Under the pieces are notes generated by a model, which was given only the letters and a program-made list of their open reading frames with translations, was not told the origin of the DNA and searched no databases. From NCBI RefSeq assembly GCF_018224615.1, contig NZ_JAGTUK010000001.1, positions 124,001 to 188,000 on the forward strand: 64,000 nt of DNA, given 5' to 3'. Of the stretch, positions 29,018 to 37,608 are shown piece after piece; position 1 is the first letter of the stretch; each line of letters starts with the position of its first letter. The DNA is from Microbacterium paraoxydans (lineage in GTDB: Bacteria; Actinomycetota; Actinomycetes; Actinomycetales; Microbacteriaceae). The position numbers were made by a program, and so were the translations under genes.

Positions 29018-29986
29018 ATGACCGACACGCTCGCCCGCCCGCCGTTCGACCCGGAGCTGGAGGCCGCCCTCGCGCTCGTCGGCGACCAGTTGCCGTCCAC
29101 GCTCACCGTCGACATGATCCCGCTGCTGCGGCAGAGCCCCGTCAGCGGCGAGGACGAGATCTTCGCCGTGCTCGCGGAACGCGGCTTCACGTGGCGCGAC
29201 GTCACCATCACCGGGCACGACGGCGGAGACATCGTGGTGTCCGTGATCGAGAAAGAGGGACGCACGGGCACCGGGCCCGGCTTCTTCCACACCCACGGCG
29301 GCGGCATGATCATCGGCAACCGCTGGCTGGGGGTCGTCGGCTTCCTCGACTGGGCGGAGCGGTTCAACGGCGTGATCGTCACGGTGGAATACCGGCTGGC
29401 GCCCGAGTTCCCCGACCCGTACCCGGTGGAGGACTGCTACGCGGCGCTGCAGTGGACCGCGGAGCACGCGGCGGAGCTGGGCATCGACACCGCGCGGCTG
29501 CTGATCGGCGGGGGCAGCGCCGGCGGGGGCCTCGCGGCCGGGACCGCGCTGCTCGCCCGCGACCGGAGGGGTCCGGAGCTGGTCGGACAGCTGCTGATCT
29601 ACCCCATGCTCGACGACCGCGACGACACCGTCTCCACGCGGCAGATCGACGGCATCGGCGTGTGGGACCGCGGCTCGAACGTGACCGGATGGACGGCGCT
29701 GCTCGGCGACCGGAAGGGCACCGACGACGTCTCGATCTACGCCGCCCCCGCGCGCGCGACCGACCTCAGCGGGCTGCCGCCGGCGTTCATCGACTGCGGC
29801 AGCGCCGAGGTGTTCCGCGACGAGGACGTCGCCTATGCCACCAAGCTGTGGGAGGCGGGCGTGCAGGCCGAGCTGCACGTGTGGGCCGGCGGCTTCCACG
29901 GCTTCGACATGTTCGCACCCCACGCGGCGGTCGCCCAGGCCATGCTCGCGGCACGCGACAACTGGGTGAACCGCCTGCTCGCGTGA
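29018..29986 (+). CDS. Alpha/beta hydrolase, hormone-sensitive-lipase (family IV) esterase
   Basis: A 322-residue cytoplasmic esterase. The HSL oxyanion motif HTHGGGMIIGN lies at 91-101, the nucleophile elbow GGGSAGG holds Ser167, and the C-terminal acid and His are in FIDCGSAEVFRDED and GGFHGFDMF. The characteristic VEYRLAPEFPDPYPVEDCY block follows the HGGG loop. It probably hydrolyses short-chain esters. AAAGGAG lies five bases before the ATG. The next gene is a PucR-like regulator behind a terminator-like hairpin. Confidence 0.9.
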   Translation: MTDTLARPPFDPELEAALALVGDQLPSTLTVDMIPLLRQSPVSGEDEIFAVLAERGFTWRDVTITGHDGGDIVVSVIEKEGRTGTGPGFFHTHGGGMIIGNRWLGVVGFLDWAERFNGVIVTVEYRLAPEFPDPYPVEDCYAALQWTAEHAAELGIDTARLLIGGGSAGGGLAAGTALLARDRRGPELVGQLLIYPMLDDRDDTVSTRQIDGIGVWDRGSNVTGWTALLGDRKGTDDVSIYAAPARATDLSGLPPAFIDCGSAEVFRDEDVAYATKLWEAGVQAELHVWAGGFHGFDMFAPHAAVAQAMLAARDNWVNRLLA

Positions 29987-29990
29987 CCTC

Positions 29991-30030
29991 GGCCCCGCCC
30001 CGCCGTCCCCGACCGGGCGGCGGGGCGGCC
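29991..30030 (+). terminator. GC-rich terminator after the esterase gene
   Basis: CCGCCCCGCCG pairs with CGGCGGGGCGG around a loop of about a dozen bases, directly after the esterase stop. There is no T-tract. Confidence 0.6.
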
Positions 30031-30032
30031 AG

Positions 30033-30038
30033 TAGGGT
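30033..30038 (+). promoter_or_regulatory. -10 box of the PucR-like regulator
   Basis: TAGGGT, placing transcription start near 30045, shortly before the ATGs at 30053 and 30065. Confidence 0.4.
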
Positions 30039-30064
30039 GGAATCCCCGTGCGATGGAGCCCGAC

Positions 30065-31060
30065 ATGCAAGATCTGCTGGGGCGGATCACCGCCCTCGAT
30101 TCCGATGCCAGCGAGACTCTGAAGGTCGTCACCTACTTCGACGCCCTCGTGGCCCGCTCGGTGGGCGTGGAGAGCGTGCTGCGCGGGGCGGCCGTGCTCA
30201 GCGGGGCCACAGTCGGCCAGCGCGACGGCGCCCAGACCGTGCGCGTCCGGGCCGACGGCGTGCGCATCGACCCCGCCGCGATGTCTCCGGCCTGGCAAAC
30301 GCGCGAGAGCGGACCCGATGCCGTGGTGTGGATCGAGCGGGACGGCCCACCGCAGACGAACGACGCCATGATCCTGGAACGGCTCAGCCTCGCGCTCGGC
30401 ATCATCCGCGCCCGTCGCACCGTGGGCCAGGAGAGCGCGGTGGAGCTCGCGATCAGCTCCTACGCGGGGCCGGACGAGCGCGCGGCGGCCCTGCCCCGGC
30501 TGCGCCTCGCCCCCGGGGCCCTGCGCGTGGTGGCATCGCCGCCCGACCCGGCACCCCTGCCGGCGTACCCCTCGGCCGTGGTCGCCACGCGTCACGGCCT
30601 CACACGCGCCACGATCCTCGACGCCGACCGCGACCCGGCCACGGCATGGGGCGACGCGACGGCGCTGCGCCTCGGCGTCGGCACGGCCGTGCACGGCGAC
30701 GGGCTCCCGGAGTCATGGGCGGCCGCGCTCGTGGCCGTGCGGCTCACGACCGACGAGCGGCGCGTGGTCGCCGCGGACGAGCTGGGGGCGCTGCTGCTCC
30801 TGGCCCAGGCCGCGGAGGGGAGCCCGCCGCATCCCGACGCGGTGACGCTCGGCCGCATCGACCCGCGCCACCGTGAGCTGCTCGACGCGGTCGTGGACGC
30901 GCAGAGCGTGCGCGCCGCAGCCGTGCGCCTGGGGCGCCACCACTCGAGCGTGCAGGAGAGACTGGCGGCGCTGATCGACACGCTGGGCTACGACCCGCGC
31001 ACCTCGCTCGGCCATGCCCGGTTCGTGGCCGCGCGGATGCTGCTCGCGCTCACCACGTGA
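30065..31060 (+). CDS. PucR/CdaR-like helix-turn-helix regulator
   Basis: A 331-residue protein whose C-terminus has the PucR-type DNA-binding helices: DAQSVRAAAVRLGRHHSSVQ, then RLAALIDTLGYDPRTSLGHA. The N-terminal half has a GAF-like look (VVTYFDALVARSVGVESVLR...AAVLSGATV), as in many actinobacterial PucR-like regulators. The start at 30065 has GGAG six bases upstream; the ATG at 30053 is an alternative. It may regulate the adjacent esterase, but no operator is seen. Confidence 0.75.
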   Translation: MQDLLGRITALDSDASETLKVVTYFDALVARSVGVESVLRGAAVLSGATVGQRDGAQTVRVRADGVRIDPAAMSPAWQTRESGPDAVVWIERDGPPQTNDAMILERLSLALGIIRARRTVGQESAVELAISSYAGPDERAAALPRLRLAPGALRVVASPPDPAPLPAYPSAVVATRHGLTRATILDADRDPATAWGDATALRLGVGTAVHGDGLPESWAAALVAVRLTTDERRVVAADELGALLLLAQAAEGSPPHPDAVTLGRIDPRHRELLDAVVDAQSVRAAAVRLGRHHSSVQERLAALIDTLGYDPRTSLGHARFVAARMLLALTT

Positions 31061-31063
31061 GAC

Positions 31064-32167
31064 TCACTCGAAGCCCGGGTAGTCCGCGAGCCGATCCTGG
31101 AACTCCGCCCGGTCGGCCTCGCTCAGCACGGCGCTGGCGATGACCACGAGCTGCAGCCCCTCCAGGGGTTCCCCGGTGCGCGCGCTCTGCGCTTCCCGCG
31201 ACGTGAGGAAACTGCCGTCGACGTCGTTGGAGAGGTCGTAGATGTTGGCGTAGAACCGCAGCGGATCGGGGTAGTTCTCCGTGTAGTACTCCCACGTGGT
31301 CTGCGTGCGCGGATCGTCGCTGCCATACAGCTTCGCGATCATCGACGGGTCGATGCTGGAGGTGGCCGGATCGTTGAACGCGAACAGGTCCCACAGCCCG
31401 TGGTCGAGCACCACCTCGTTCACCGCCCGCATCACGGCGAGCTTGCGGTCGTAGCCCTGCACCGGCTCGTTCGTGGCCCACGCCGACGTGGTGAACTCGT
31501 ACAGCATCGACTCGCCGCCGTAGCCGTTGCGCTCCGGGCGGAGGTCTTCCGCGCCGACCTGCGTCCAGGAGTAGCCGAACTCGTCCGTGAGCCGCTGCCG
31601 CACGTCGGCGAACAGGGTCTCGGCGGCGGCGCGCACCTCCTCCAGCGACTGCTGCGACAGCGCCTGCTGCGGATCGGTGCCCTTGATGCCCGGGTAGGCC
31701 TCGGCGTGCCGCTGCTCCGCGGTCTTCACGCCCTCGTAGTTGCCCGAGGCGGAGGTGCGCAGGGCGCTCAGCGCCCCGACGGTCCCCACGTTCAGCAGCA
31801 CCGTGACCACGAGAGCGATCGAGGCCAGCCGCCGGGCACCGGGAGAGAACAGCGCCGCGATCACCGCACCCGCCACGAGCAGCTGCAGCGTGAGGAACGT
31901 GACGCCGTAGAGCAGGTCGGTGCCGCCGGCCGCGAGCACCCCGAGCAGGGTGAGGGAGAAGAGGATCGCCGTGACCAGCACGATCCAGCCGAACGCGGAG
32001 CTCGGTGTGCGCTCCTTCTCGGACGGCGCGACCGGGGGCGGCGGCGGGGGCGTGAGGTCGGGCTGCCGGCGCTTGGCACCCGCGTAGCCTCCGGGCGGAG
32101 GAACGGGCGGCGCTCCGTCGGCCGCCCCCACGTAGCGCGCCCGCTGACGCTCGTTGTCGTTCACCAT
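31064..32167 (-). CDS. Membrane-anchored protein at the end of the MoxR/VWA operon, function unknown
   Basis: A 367-residue protein. A Pro-rich cytoplasmic N-terminus (a run of prolines near residue 40) leads to three hydrophobic segments (about 58-135: GWIVLVTAILFSLTLLGVLA, LLYGVTFLTLQLLVAGAVIA and ALVVTVLLNVGTVGALSA). A roughly 230-residue extracytoplasmic domain with many acidic residues follows. I recognise no catalytic motif. It overlaps the TPR gene upstream by seven bases and is the last gene of the operon, so it likely belongs to the same envelope complex. Confidence 0.65.
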   Translation of the reverse strand: MVNDNERQRARYVGAADGAPPVPPPGGYAGAKRRQPDLTPPPPPPVAPSEKERTPSSAFGWIVLVTAILFSLTLLGVLAAGGTDLLYGVTFLTLQLLVAGAVIAALFSPGARRLASIALVVTVLLNVGTVGALSALRTSASGNYEGVKTAEQRHAEAYPGIKGTDPQQALSQQSLEEVRAAAETLFADVRQRLTDEFGYSWTQVGAEDLRPERNGYGGESMLYEFTTSAWATNEPVQGYDRKLAVMRAVNEVVLDHGLWDLFAFNDPATSSIDPSMIAKLYGSDDPRTQTTWEYYTENYPDPLRFYANIYDLSNDVDGSFLTSREAQSARTGEPLEGLQLVVIASAVLSEADRAEFQDRLADYPGFE

Positions 32168-32913
32168 GGCTTGTCCGCGTCCGAGCTGCCCGGATCCCCG
32201 CCCTGCTGCTGGTCGCGCTCCTGCGTGCCCTGGTTGAGCTTCTCCTGAAGGTCCTGCAACTTGTCCTCCGAGGGTTGCGGCTCCTGCTGCTGCGGCTGCT
32301 CCCCCTCCTCGCCCTGCGACTGCTCCTGCTGCTCCTGCTGCTTCTGCTTGAGCCGGTCCTCCGCGCCGTCCAGCGTGTCGGACATGTCGCGCTGCGGGTC
32401 GGGCGACTGCTGCTGCGCCTCCTCGCTGCGGCACTCCTCCGGCGTCTCCACCGTGAGGGTCAGCGCCTCGCCGTAGAGCTCCGCGGCCGCGGCGCCGTCG
32501 CCGTCCGCCCTGGCCGCATCGCCCATCCGCTCCACCACGATCGCGAGGTTGATCCGCACCGCGCACACCTCCAGCCCGGAGGCGAGGTCGAGCGCCCGCT
32601 CCAGTTCGGACCTGGCCGCGGGCAGCTCCTCCGCGCCGGCGAGGGCCGTGCCGACGTTGTACGGCGCCTTGTACGGCTCGAACCAGTTCAGGAACTCCTG
32701 CCCGCGCGCTGCGGACTCCGCACCGGCGAAGTCGTCCACCACGTACGACGTGATCGCCTGGTGCGCGAACGCGTACATGCTCAGGATCTTCCCGACGAAC
32801 AGCAGCGCCGCGAGGGTGAGCGGCAGCGTGCCGATGGCCACCCAGCGGCGGAGGCGACGGCGGCGCCGGTGCGACCGGAGCACCGCGGCGGCCGTGTCGT
32901 CGTGCCCGCTCAT
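32161..32913 (-). CDS. TPR-like membrane-anchored protein of the MoxR/VWA operon
   Basis: A 250-residue protein with one N-terminal TM segment (WVAIGTLPLTLAALLFVGKI). Helical repeats follow that resemble tetratricopeptides (YNVGTALAGAEELPAARSEL and INLAIVVERMGDAARADGDG). The tail is strongly Gln/Glu-rich and probably coiled (QKQQEQQEQSQGEEGEQPQQ). In Bat (Bacteroides aerotolerance) operons a TPR protein follows the two VWA proteins, and the same order holds here. It is coupled to both neighbours by overlaps. Confidence 0.7.
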   Translation of the reverse strand: MSGHDDTAAAVLRSHRRRRRLRRWVAIGTLPLTLAALLFVGKILSMYAFAHQAITSYVVDDFAGAESAARGQEFLNWFEPYKAPYNVGTALAGAEELPAARSELERALDLASGLEVCAVRINLAIVVERMGDAARADGDGAAAAELYGEALTLTVETPEECRSEEAQQQSPDPQRDMSDTLDGAEDRLKQKQQEQQEQSQGEEGEQPQQQEPQPSEDKLQDLQEKLNQGTQERDQQQGGDPGSSDADKPW

Positions 32914-33980
32914 GCGCCACCTCCGTCGATGCTCGGTGCCGCGTCGCGCGCGGCGTCGCGGCGGGAGGGCGCCAGTCCGCGCAGCCGCGCGATCAGCGTG
33001 GTCGCCCGCAGCAGCTCGATCCCGAGGAGCGCGAGCAGCACGAGCGCCGCGATCCAGTACAGCTCGGTCACCGAGCCCACCTCGCCCGACTCGGCATAGT
33101 TCGTGGTGGTCGACGGGGCCTCCGGCAGCACGGGCTCGGTGTCGGCCGTGCGGTGCTGATACTCCACGCCGAGTTGCTGCGCCATGGCCTTCAGGTTGTT
33201 CTCGTCGATCACCGACAGCGCGTCCGTGCCCTGGTACTGGATGTACTCGCCCTCGCCGCCGCTCACCCCGCCGCTGGTCACGCGCATCGGACCGCCCTCC
33301 GCGGTGCCGTAGCCGAACACCGCACCGCCGTCGACGTAGCGGGCGCTCTCGCTGAAGGGCTCCGGCGGGGTGCCGGTCGTCTGCTCGCCGTCGCCGAACG
33401 TGAACACCATGCGCGACCGGTCGGGCGACGCCTCCGCGGCGGACCGCAGCGTGTCGCGCAGGAGGTTGGCCGCGACGCCGATCGAACTGCCGCGCGACCG
33501 GCTGGTGACCTCCGGGCGCAGCACGTCGAGCGAGCCGACCAGCGCCGTGGTGTCGGTGGTCAGCGGCATCCGCAGCTGGGCGGACGCGTCGGAGGTGATC
33601 AGCGCGAACCGTGCGCCGGGGTACTCCGCCACGAGCTCGCGCACGTCGGCGCGCACGCCGTCGAGCCGCGGAGACCCCTCGTCCCAGTCCTCCGCGACGA
33701 TGCTGGCGGTGGTGTCGACCACGAGCACGATGTCGGTGTCGGTCGCGAGGGTCTGCGTCGCGCCGCCGGGGATGCCGGGGCGCAGCAGCATCGCGAAGCA
33801 CGCCAGCACCATCAGTAGTCGCAGCGCCCACAGGGAGCGATGCGCGGCGATGGCACGGCGGTCGGTCACGCGCTCGCCGCCGACCCGGGGCGCGCGCACG
33901 AGCATCCAGACGGCGGCGGCGGCCACGGCACCGCACAGCAGCACCACGAGGATCAGGGGGAGGACGGGCTGGAAGATCAC
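32910..33980 (-). CDS. VWA-domain membrane protein (second of the pair, BatB-like)
   Basis: A 356-residue protein. There is an N-terminal hydrophobic segment and a second one near residue 55, then a von Willebrand A domain beginning TDIVLVVDTTASIVAEDWDE. The MIDAS motif is DTTAS rather than the usual DxSxS, so metal binding should be retained with a Thr substitution. A C-terminal TM (LYWIAALVLLALLGIELLRA) closes it. The GTG start at 33980 overlaps the upstream stop. It probably forms an extracytoplasmic complex with the other VWA protein. Confidence 0.8.
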   Translation of the reverse strand: MIFQPVLPLILVVLLCGAVAAAAVWMLVRAPRVGGERVTDRRAIAAHRSLWALRLLMVLACFAMLLRPGIPGGATQTLATDTDIVLVVDTTASIVAEDWDEGSPRLDGVRADVRELVAEYPGARFALITSDASAQLRMPLTTDTTALVGSLDVLRPEVTSRSRGSSIGVAANLLRDTLRSAAEASPDRSRMVFTFGDGEQTTGTPPEPFSESARYVDGGAVFGYGTAEGGPMRVTSGGVSGGEGEYIQYQGTDALSVIDENNLKAMAQQLGVEYQHRTADTEPVLPEAPSTTTNYAESGEVGSVTELYWIAALVLLALLGIELLRATTLIARLRGLAPSRRDAARDAAPSIDGGGA

Positions 33981-34963
33981 AGGCGCACCCTCCAGACCAG
34001 CAGCACGAAGCCGAGCGCCACGACCGACAGCACCGCGATCGCCAGGTTCGGGGCGTCGGTCCACACCACCTGGGCCTCCCCGCGCAGCGCCGTCGCGTCC
34101 TGCTCCCGCACCTGCTCCACGATGTCCGACACCGTGGTGGTGTCGCGCAACCCGAAGGCCGCACCTCCGGTGGCCTCGGCCGCGGCGGTCAGTTCCGCGC
34201 TCACCGCGGCATCCTTGCCCTCCACCGGGTTGATCGCGAACACGCGCACGCCCTTCGACGCCGCGTACGCCGACGCCTCCGGCAGCGTCACGATCGAGGC
34301 GCCGTTCACCTCGTTGTCCGTCGCGAAGATCACCGACCGCGACCGGTCGTCGTTCGGATGGTCGAAGCCCATGGTGCAGGCGGCCAGGCCGTCGCCGATG
34401 AGCGAGGCGCCGTCGCCGTTGAGCGTCCCGACCCAGTGCTCGGGGATCCGGTCGACGTAGTCGAAGCTCGACATCATGCTCTTCAGGTGCTCGCGGATGA
34501 AGTCGTAGTCGTCCGTCAGGGGGAAGATCTGCACGGGCGAGCTGTTGAAGATCGTCAGGCCGATGCGCTCGCCCTCGAAGCCGTCCAGCAGCTCCTCGAA
34601 CACCGACAGCACCTCGACGTCGACCTCGCTCATCGAGCCGGACACGTCGAGGCACAGCATGATGTCGCGGCTGCTGTCGACCGGCTGGATGGTCTGCGCC
34701 GCCATCGGTCGCGCGGCCACCACCCCTGCCGCCAGTGCGGCGACTGCGCCGAGCGCGATCACTCCGGACAGCGCGAGCACCCGCCGCGACAGCGCCTGAC
34801 GGAACGACGGCAGGGTGCGCAGCCGCTCGGCCCGCGCCACCCGCGCGGCATCGCCGACCGCGCGACCCCCGCGTCGCCGCAGTCCGAGCAGGAGCCCGGC
34901 CGCGACCGCCGCGATCACGACGCCCACGGCGAGGATCAGCACCCACAGGTTCGCTAGTGCCAT
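33977..34963 (-). CDS. VWA-domain membrane protein (first of the pair, BatA-like)
   Basis: A 328-residue protein with two N-terminal TM segments, a VWA domain with a canonical MIDAS (MLCLDVSGSMSEVDVEVL), and a C-terminal TM (AIAVLSVVALGFVLLVWRVR). This is the usual BatA/aerotolerance-type topology. It overlaps the upstream hypothetical gene by ten bases and the downstream VWA gene by four. Confidence 0.82.
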   Translation of the reverse strand: MALANLWVLILAVGVVIAAVAAGLLLGLRRRGGRAVGDAARVARAERLRTLPSFRQALSRRVLALSGVIALGAVAALAAGVVAARPMAAQTIQPVDSSRDIMLCLDVSGSMSEVDVEVLSVFEELLDGFEGERIGLTIFNSSPVQIFPLTDDYDFIREHLKSMMSSFDYVDRIPEHWVGTLNGDGASLIGDGLAACTMGFDHPNDDRSRSVIFATDNEVNGASIVTLPEASAYAASKGVRVFAINPVEGKDAAVSAELTAAAEATGGAAFGLRDTTTVSDIVEQVREQDATALRGEAQVVWTDAPNLAIAVLSVVALGFVLLVWRVRL

Positions 34964-35436
34964 GCGCGCACCACCGTCCTGGCGGCCGCGGCGCCTGCCA
35001 CGGGGTCGATCGCGGGACCCTGCCGGAAGATGCTCGGATAGTAGTGCCGGCCCATCGCGTCGATCAGGGCGGGGTGCACGCCGCGCGCGACCAGGTCGTC
35101 GAGCGCGAGCACGGGCGCCTCCAGGCCGCTGTACTCGTTCACGAACGCGCGCACCACGCGGCTGAGCTCGAGGTTGGCCTGCCGTGCCGACAGCCGACGT
35201 CCGAGGTAGTCGTTCTCGACGGCCTGGATGCGGTCGAGGTACTCGGTGCGCAGCAGCGACAGCACGTCGAGCGTCGAGGGCGAGGTGACGGCGGCCGCGG
35301 CCGGAGTGCGCGGCGGGCGCGTGAGCACGATCAGCAGCCACGCGGCGAGCACGAGCAGCGCCAGGATGCCGAGTGCGAGCAGCATCCAGCCCCAGCCGTA
35401 CTGTGCCGGCGGGTAGAGCTCGTCAGAGCCGGGCAT
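34954..35436 (-). CDS. Small membrane protein of the MoxR/VWA operon, unknown function
   Basis: A 160-residue protein with one N-terminal TM (GWMLLALGILALLVLAAWLL) followed by a helical cytoplasmic domain (YLDRIQAVENDYLGRRLSAR and ANLELSRVVRAFVNEYSGLE). It occupies the place of the DUF4381-like protein between DUF58 and the VWA genes in many MoxR operons. It overlaps both neighbours. Confidence 0.7.
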   Translation of the reverse strand: MPGSDELYPPAQYGWGWMLLALGILALLVLAAWLLIVLTRPPRTPAAAAVTSPSTLDVLSLLRTEYLDRIQAVENDYLGRRLSARQANLELSRVVRAFVNEYSGLEAPVLALDDLVARGVHPALIDAMGRHYYPSIFRQGPAIDPVAGAAAARTVVRAWH

Positions 35437-36310
35437 TGGTCCTCCGGTTCAGCAGCCGCAGCAGCTGCGGTACGGCGTCGTCCTGCCCGTCGAGGGCCGC
35501 ATGGCTGATCTCCATGCGGGTGAGGAGGTCGGCCAGCTGGGCGGCGTCGGCGTCGCGCTGCGCCGTGAGCTCCTGCACGATGCCGCGGTCGCCCTGCACG
35601 AAGTCGGGCACCTGCCACCGGCTGTCCACGTCCATGCGCAGCCGCCCGGTGCGGTGGTCGAGCACGGGATCGGCGTCGCGCAGCGTGAGCCACAGCACGT
35701 CGTGCTGCACGCGCAACCGCCGCAGCAGCCGCTCGGTCTCGGGCGTGACCGGGGCTTCGTCGGTGAGCACGACCACGATCATGCGGCGCGCGATCGTGCG
35801 GGTCACGAACGACAGCAGTGCGTCGCGGTCGCTCGGGGCGGCGGCGTCGTCCACGGCACGGTCGAGCGTGCGGAGCGCGTGCTCGAGGGCGCCCTCGCTG
35901 CGGCCGGGGGCCAGGCGGCGCACGCGGGACGCATCGCCGTAGACCACCGTGAAGTCGTCGCCGTGCCGCAGCGTGAGCACACCCAGGGCGCCCGTGGCGA
36001 GGATCGCGAGCTCCTTCTTGGAGCGCTCGTCTGCGGCGAGGGCGGCCATCGAGCGGCCCGTGTCCACCACGAACATCACGGTGTGCATGCGGGTGGCCCG
36101 CGACCGCTTCACGAGGGGCGTGCCGAGGCGCGCGGTGGCCCGCCAGTCGATGTCGCGCACCTGATCCCCGTACTCGTACTTGCGCAGGTCCTCGAAGTCG
36201 AGGCTGCGCCCGTGCAGCAGTGACGCATACGCGCCGTCGAGCGCGTGCAGCGACTTGCGCGACGAGTGGATGAAGAGCTTGCTCTTCACCTGGGTGATCA
36301 GGCTGGCCAT
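35423..36310 (-). CDS. DUF58-domain protein
   Basis: A 295-residue soluble protein. The DUF58 core is GRSLDFEDLRKYEYGDQVRD followed by IDWRATARLGTPLVKR. A VWA-like fold follows with MFVVDTGRSMA as a degenerate MIDAS. DUF58 proteins are the constant partners of MoxR ATPases. It overlaps the next gene by 14 bases and lies 10 bases after moxR. Confidence 0.88.
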   Translation of the reverse strand: MASLITQVKSKLFIHSSRKSLHALDGAYASLLHGRSLDFEDLRKYEYGDQVRDIDWRATARLGTPLVKRSRATRMHTVMFVVDTGRSMAALAADERSKKELAILATGALGVLTLRHGDDFTVVYGDASRVRRLAPGRSEGALEHALRTLDRAVDDAAAPSDRDALLSFVTRTIARRMIVVVLTDEAPVTPETERLLRRLRVQHDVLWLTLRDADPVLDHRTGRLRMDVDSRWQVPDFVQGDRGIVQELTAQRDADAAQLADLLTRMEISHAALDGQDDAVPQLLRLLNRRTNARL

Positions 36311-36320
36311 GGGCGTGGGG

Positions 36321-37430
36321 TCAGGGCGTGGGGACGGAGGCGAAGATCTGGTCGATGATCTCCTCGCTGCGGATGCCCTCGGCGTCGGCCTCGAACGTGA
36401 GCAGCACGCGGTGGCGCAGCACGAGGTGGCGCAGCGCGCGGATGTCTTCCGGGAGCACGTGCGACCGGCCGTTGAGCAGGGCGAGCGCGCGCGAGGCCTG
36501 CAGGAACGCGATGCTCGCGCGGGGGCTCGCACCGTACTTGATGAAGCGGGCGCGCTCCTCGCCGATGTACGGTGCCGGGTTCCGCGTGACGTAGGCGATC
36601 GAGACGATGTAGTTGCGGATCGCGGGGTCGACGTAGATGCGGCTCGCCACGTCTTGCAGCAGGTGCACGTCGTCGAGCGTGACCGCGCTGCTGACGTGGC
36701 GGTCGGGGTCGAGCACGCCGGAGTCGATGCGGCTGAGGATCTCGAACTCGTCGGCCGGGCTCGGGTACTCGACGATCTCCTTCAGCAGGAACCGGTCCAT
36801 CTGGGCCTCGGGGAGCTCGTACGTGCCCTCCTGCTCGATCGGGTTCTGCGTCGCGATCACCAGGAACGGCTTGGGCAGCGGGTGGATCTCCCCGCCGATC
36901 GTGGTCTGGTGCTCCTGCATGGCCTCGAGCATCGCGCTCTGGGTCTTGGCGCTGGAGCGGTTGATCTCGTCGAGCAGCACGAAGTTGGCGTGCACGGGGC
37001 CGAGCACGGTGCGGAACGTGCCGGTGGCGGCGTCGTAGATCTGGTTGCCGGTGATGTCGCTCGGCAGCAGGTCGGGGGTGCACTGGATGCGCTTGAACTG
37101 CGCCTTCACGGTGTCGGCGAGGGTGCTGGCCGCGGTGGTCTTCGCGAGACCCGGCACGCTCTCCAGCAGGATGTGGCCGCCGGCGATGAGCGACACGAGC
37201 AGGCTCGTGCGCAGGCGCTCCTGGCCGACCATCTTCGCCGAGTACGCATCCGAGATGGTCTTCAGCACGGCAGTGGCGCGCGCCATCTCCGCTTCGCTCG
37301 GCGCAGGCTTCTCGGCGGTGCCGCGCGTGGGGGCCGCGGCGGCGGTGGGGGCCGAGGCGGGGGCTGCGGGTGCGGGCGGGGGCGGGGGTGCGGAGATCGT
37401 CGGCGGAGTCTGCGCGTCGGGCTCGGTCAT
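36321..37430 (-). CDS. MoxR-family AAA+ ATPase
   Basis: A 369-residue MoxR ATPase, the likely chaperone of this operon's VWA proteins. An unusual Pro/Ala-rich N-terminal extension covers the first 40-45 residues. The AAA+ core has a modified Walker [11 protein letters not shown], Walker B in [20 protein letters not shown], sensor 1 [20 protein letters not shown], and DRFLLK. The C-terminal lid is present. It is first of seven codirectional genes spanning 31.1-37.4 kb. GGGAG lies upstream of the ATG. Confidence 0.93.
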   Translation of the reverse strand: MTEPDAQTPPTISAPPPPPAPAAPASAPTAAAAPTRGTAEKPAPSEAEMARATAVLKTISDAYSAKMVGQERLRTSLLVSLIAGGHILLESVPGLAKTTAASTLADTVKAQFKRIQCTPDLLPSDITGNQIYDAATGTFRTVLGPVHANFVLLDEINRSSAKTQSAMLEAMQEHQTTIGGEIHPLPKPFLVIATQNPIEQEGTYELPEAQMDRFLLKEIVEYPSPADEFEILSRIDSGVLDPDRHVSSAVTLDDVHLLQDVASRIYVDPAIRNYIVSIAYVTRNPAPYIGEERARFIKYGASPRASIAFLQASRALALLNGRSHVLPEDIRALRHLVLRHRVLLTFEADAEGIRSEEIIDQIFASVPTP

Positions 37431-37560
37431 CGTTCGGTTCGTCTCCCTCGTTCACACGCGGGACCCCGATGTGCCCCTCCGCCGACCAGCGTAATCGTCT
37501 GCCGCGACGGCGAGCCGGACCCCCGCTCGCGCGTCGTCGGCCCCCGCGCGGGTGCACTCC

Positions 37561-37600
37561 GGAATATTCCAGGTCAGCCGCTTATTTCCTTGCTTATCCT
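37561..37600 (+). promoter_or_regulatory. Promoter region of the divergent VWA gene with GGAATATTCC
   Basis: TATCCT at 37595-37600 is a -10 candidate, eight bases before the GTG at 37609, so the message may be leaderless. A 10-bp palindrome GGAATATTCC lies at 37561-37570, just upstream of where -35 would be, in the control region shared with moxR. Confidence 0.4.
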
Positions 37601-37608
37601 GGCTCTTC

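Noticed and set aside
37561..37570. GGAATATTCC as a restriction-modification or phage attachment site
   Set aside because: It is only 10 bp, with no integrase, and is better explained as part of the divergent promoter region.
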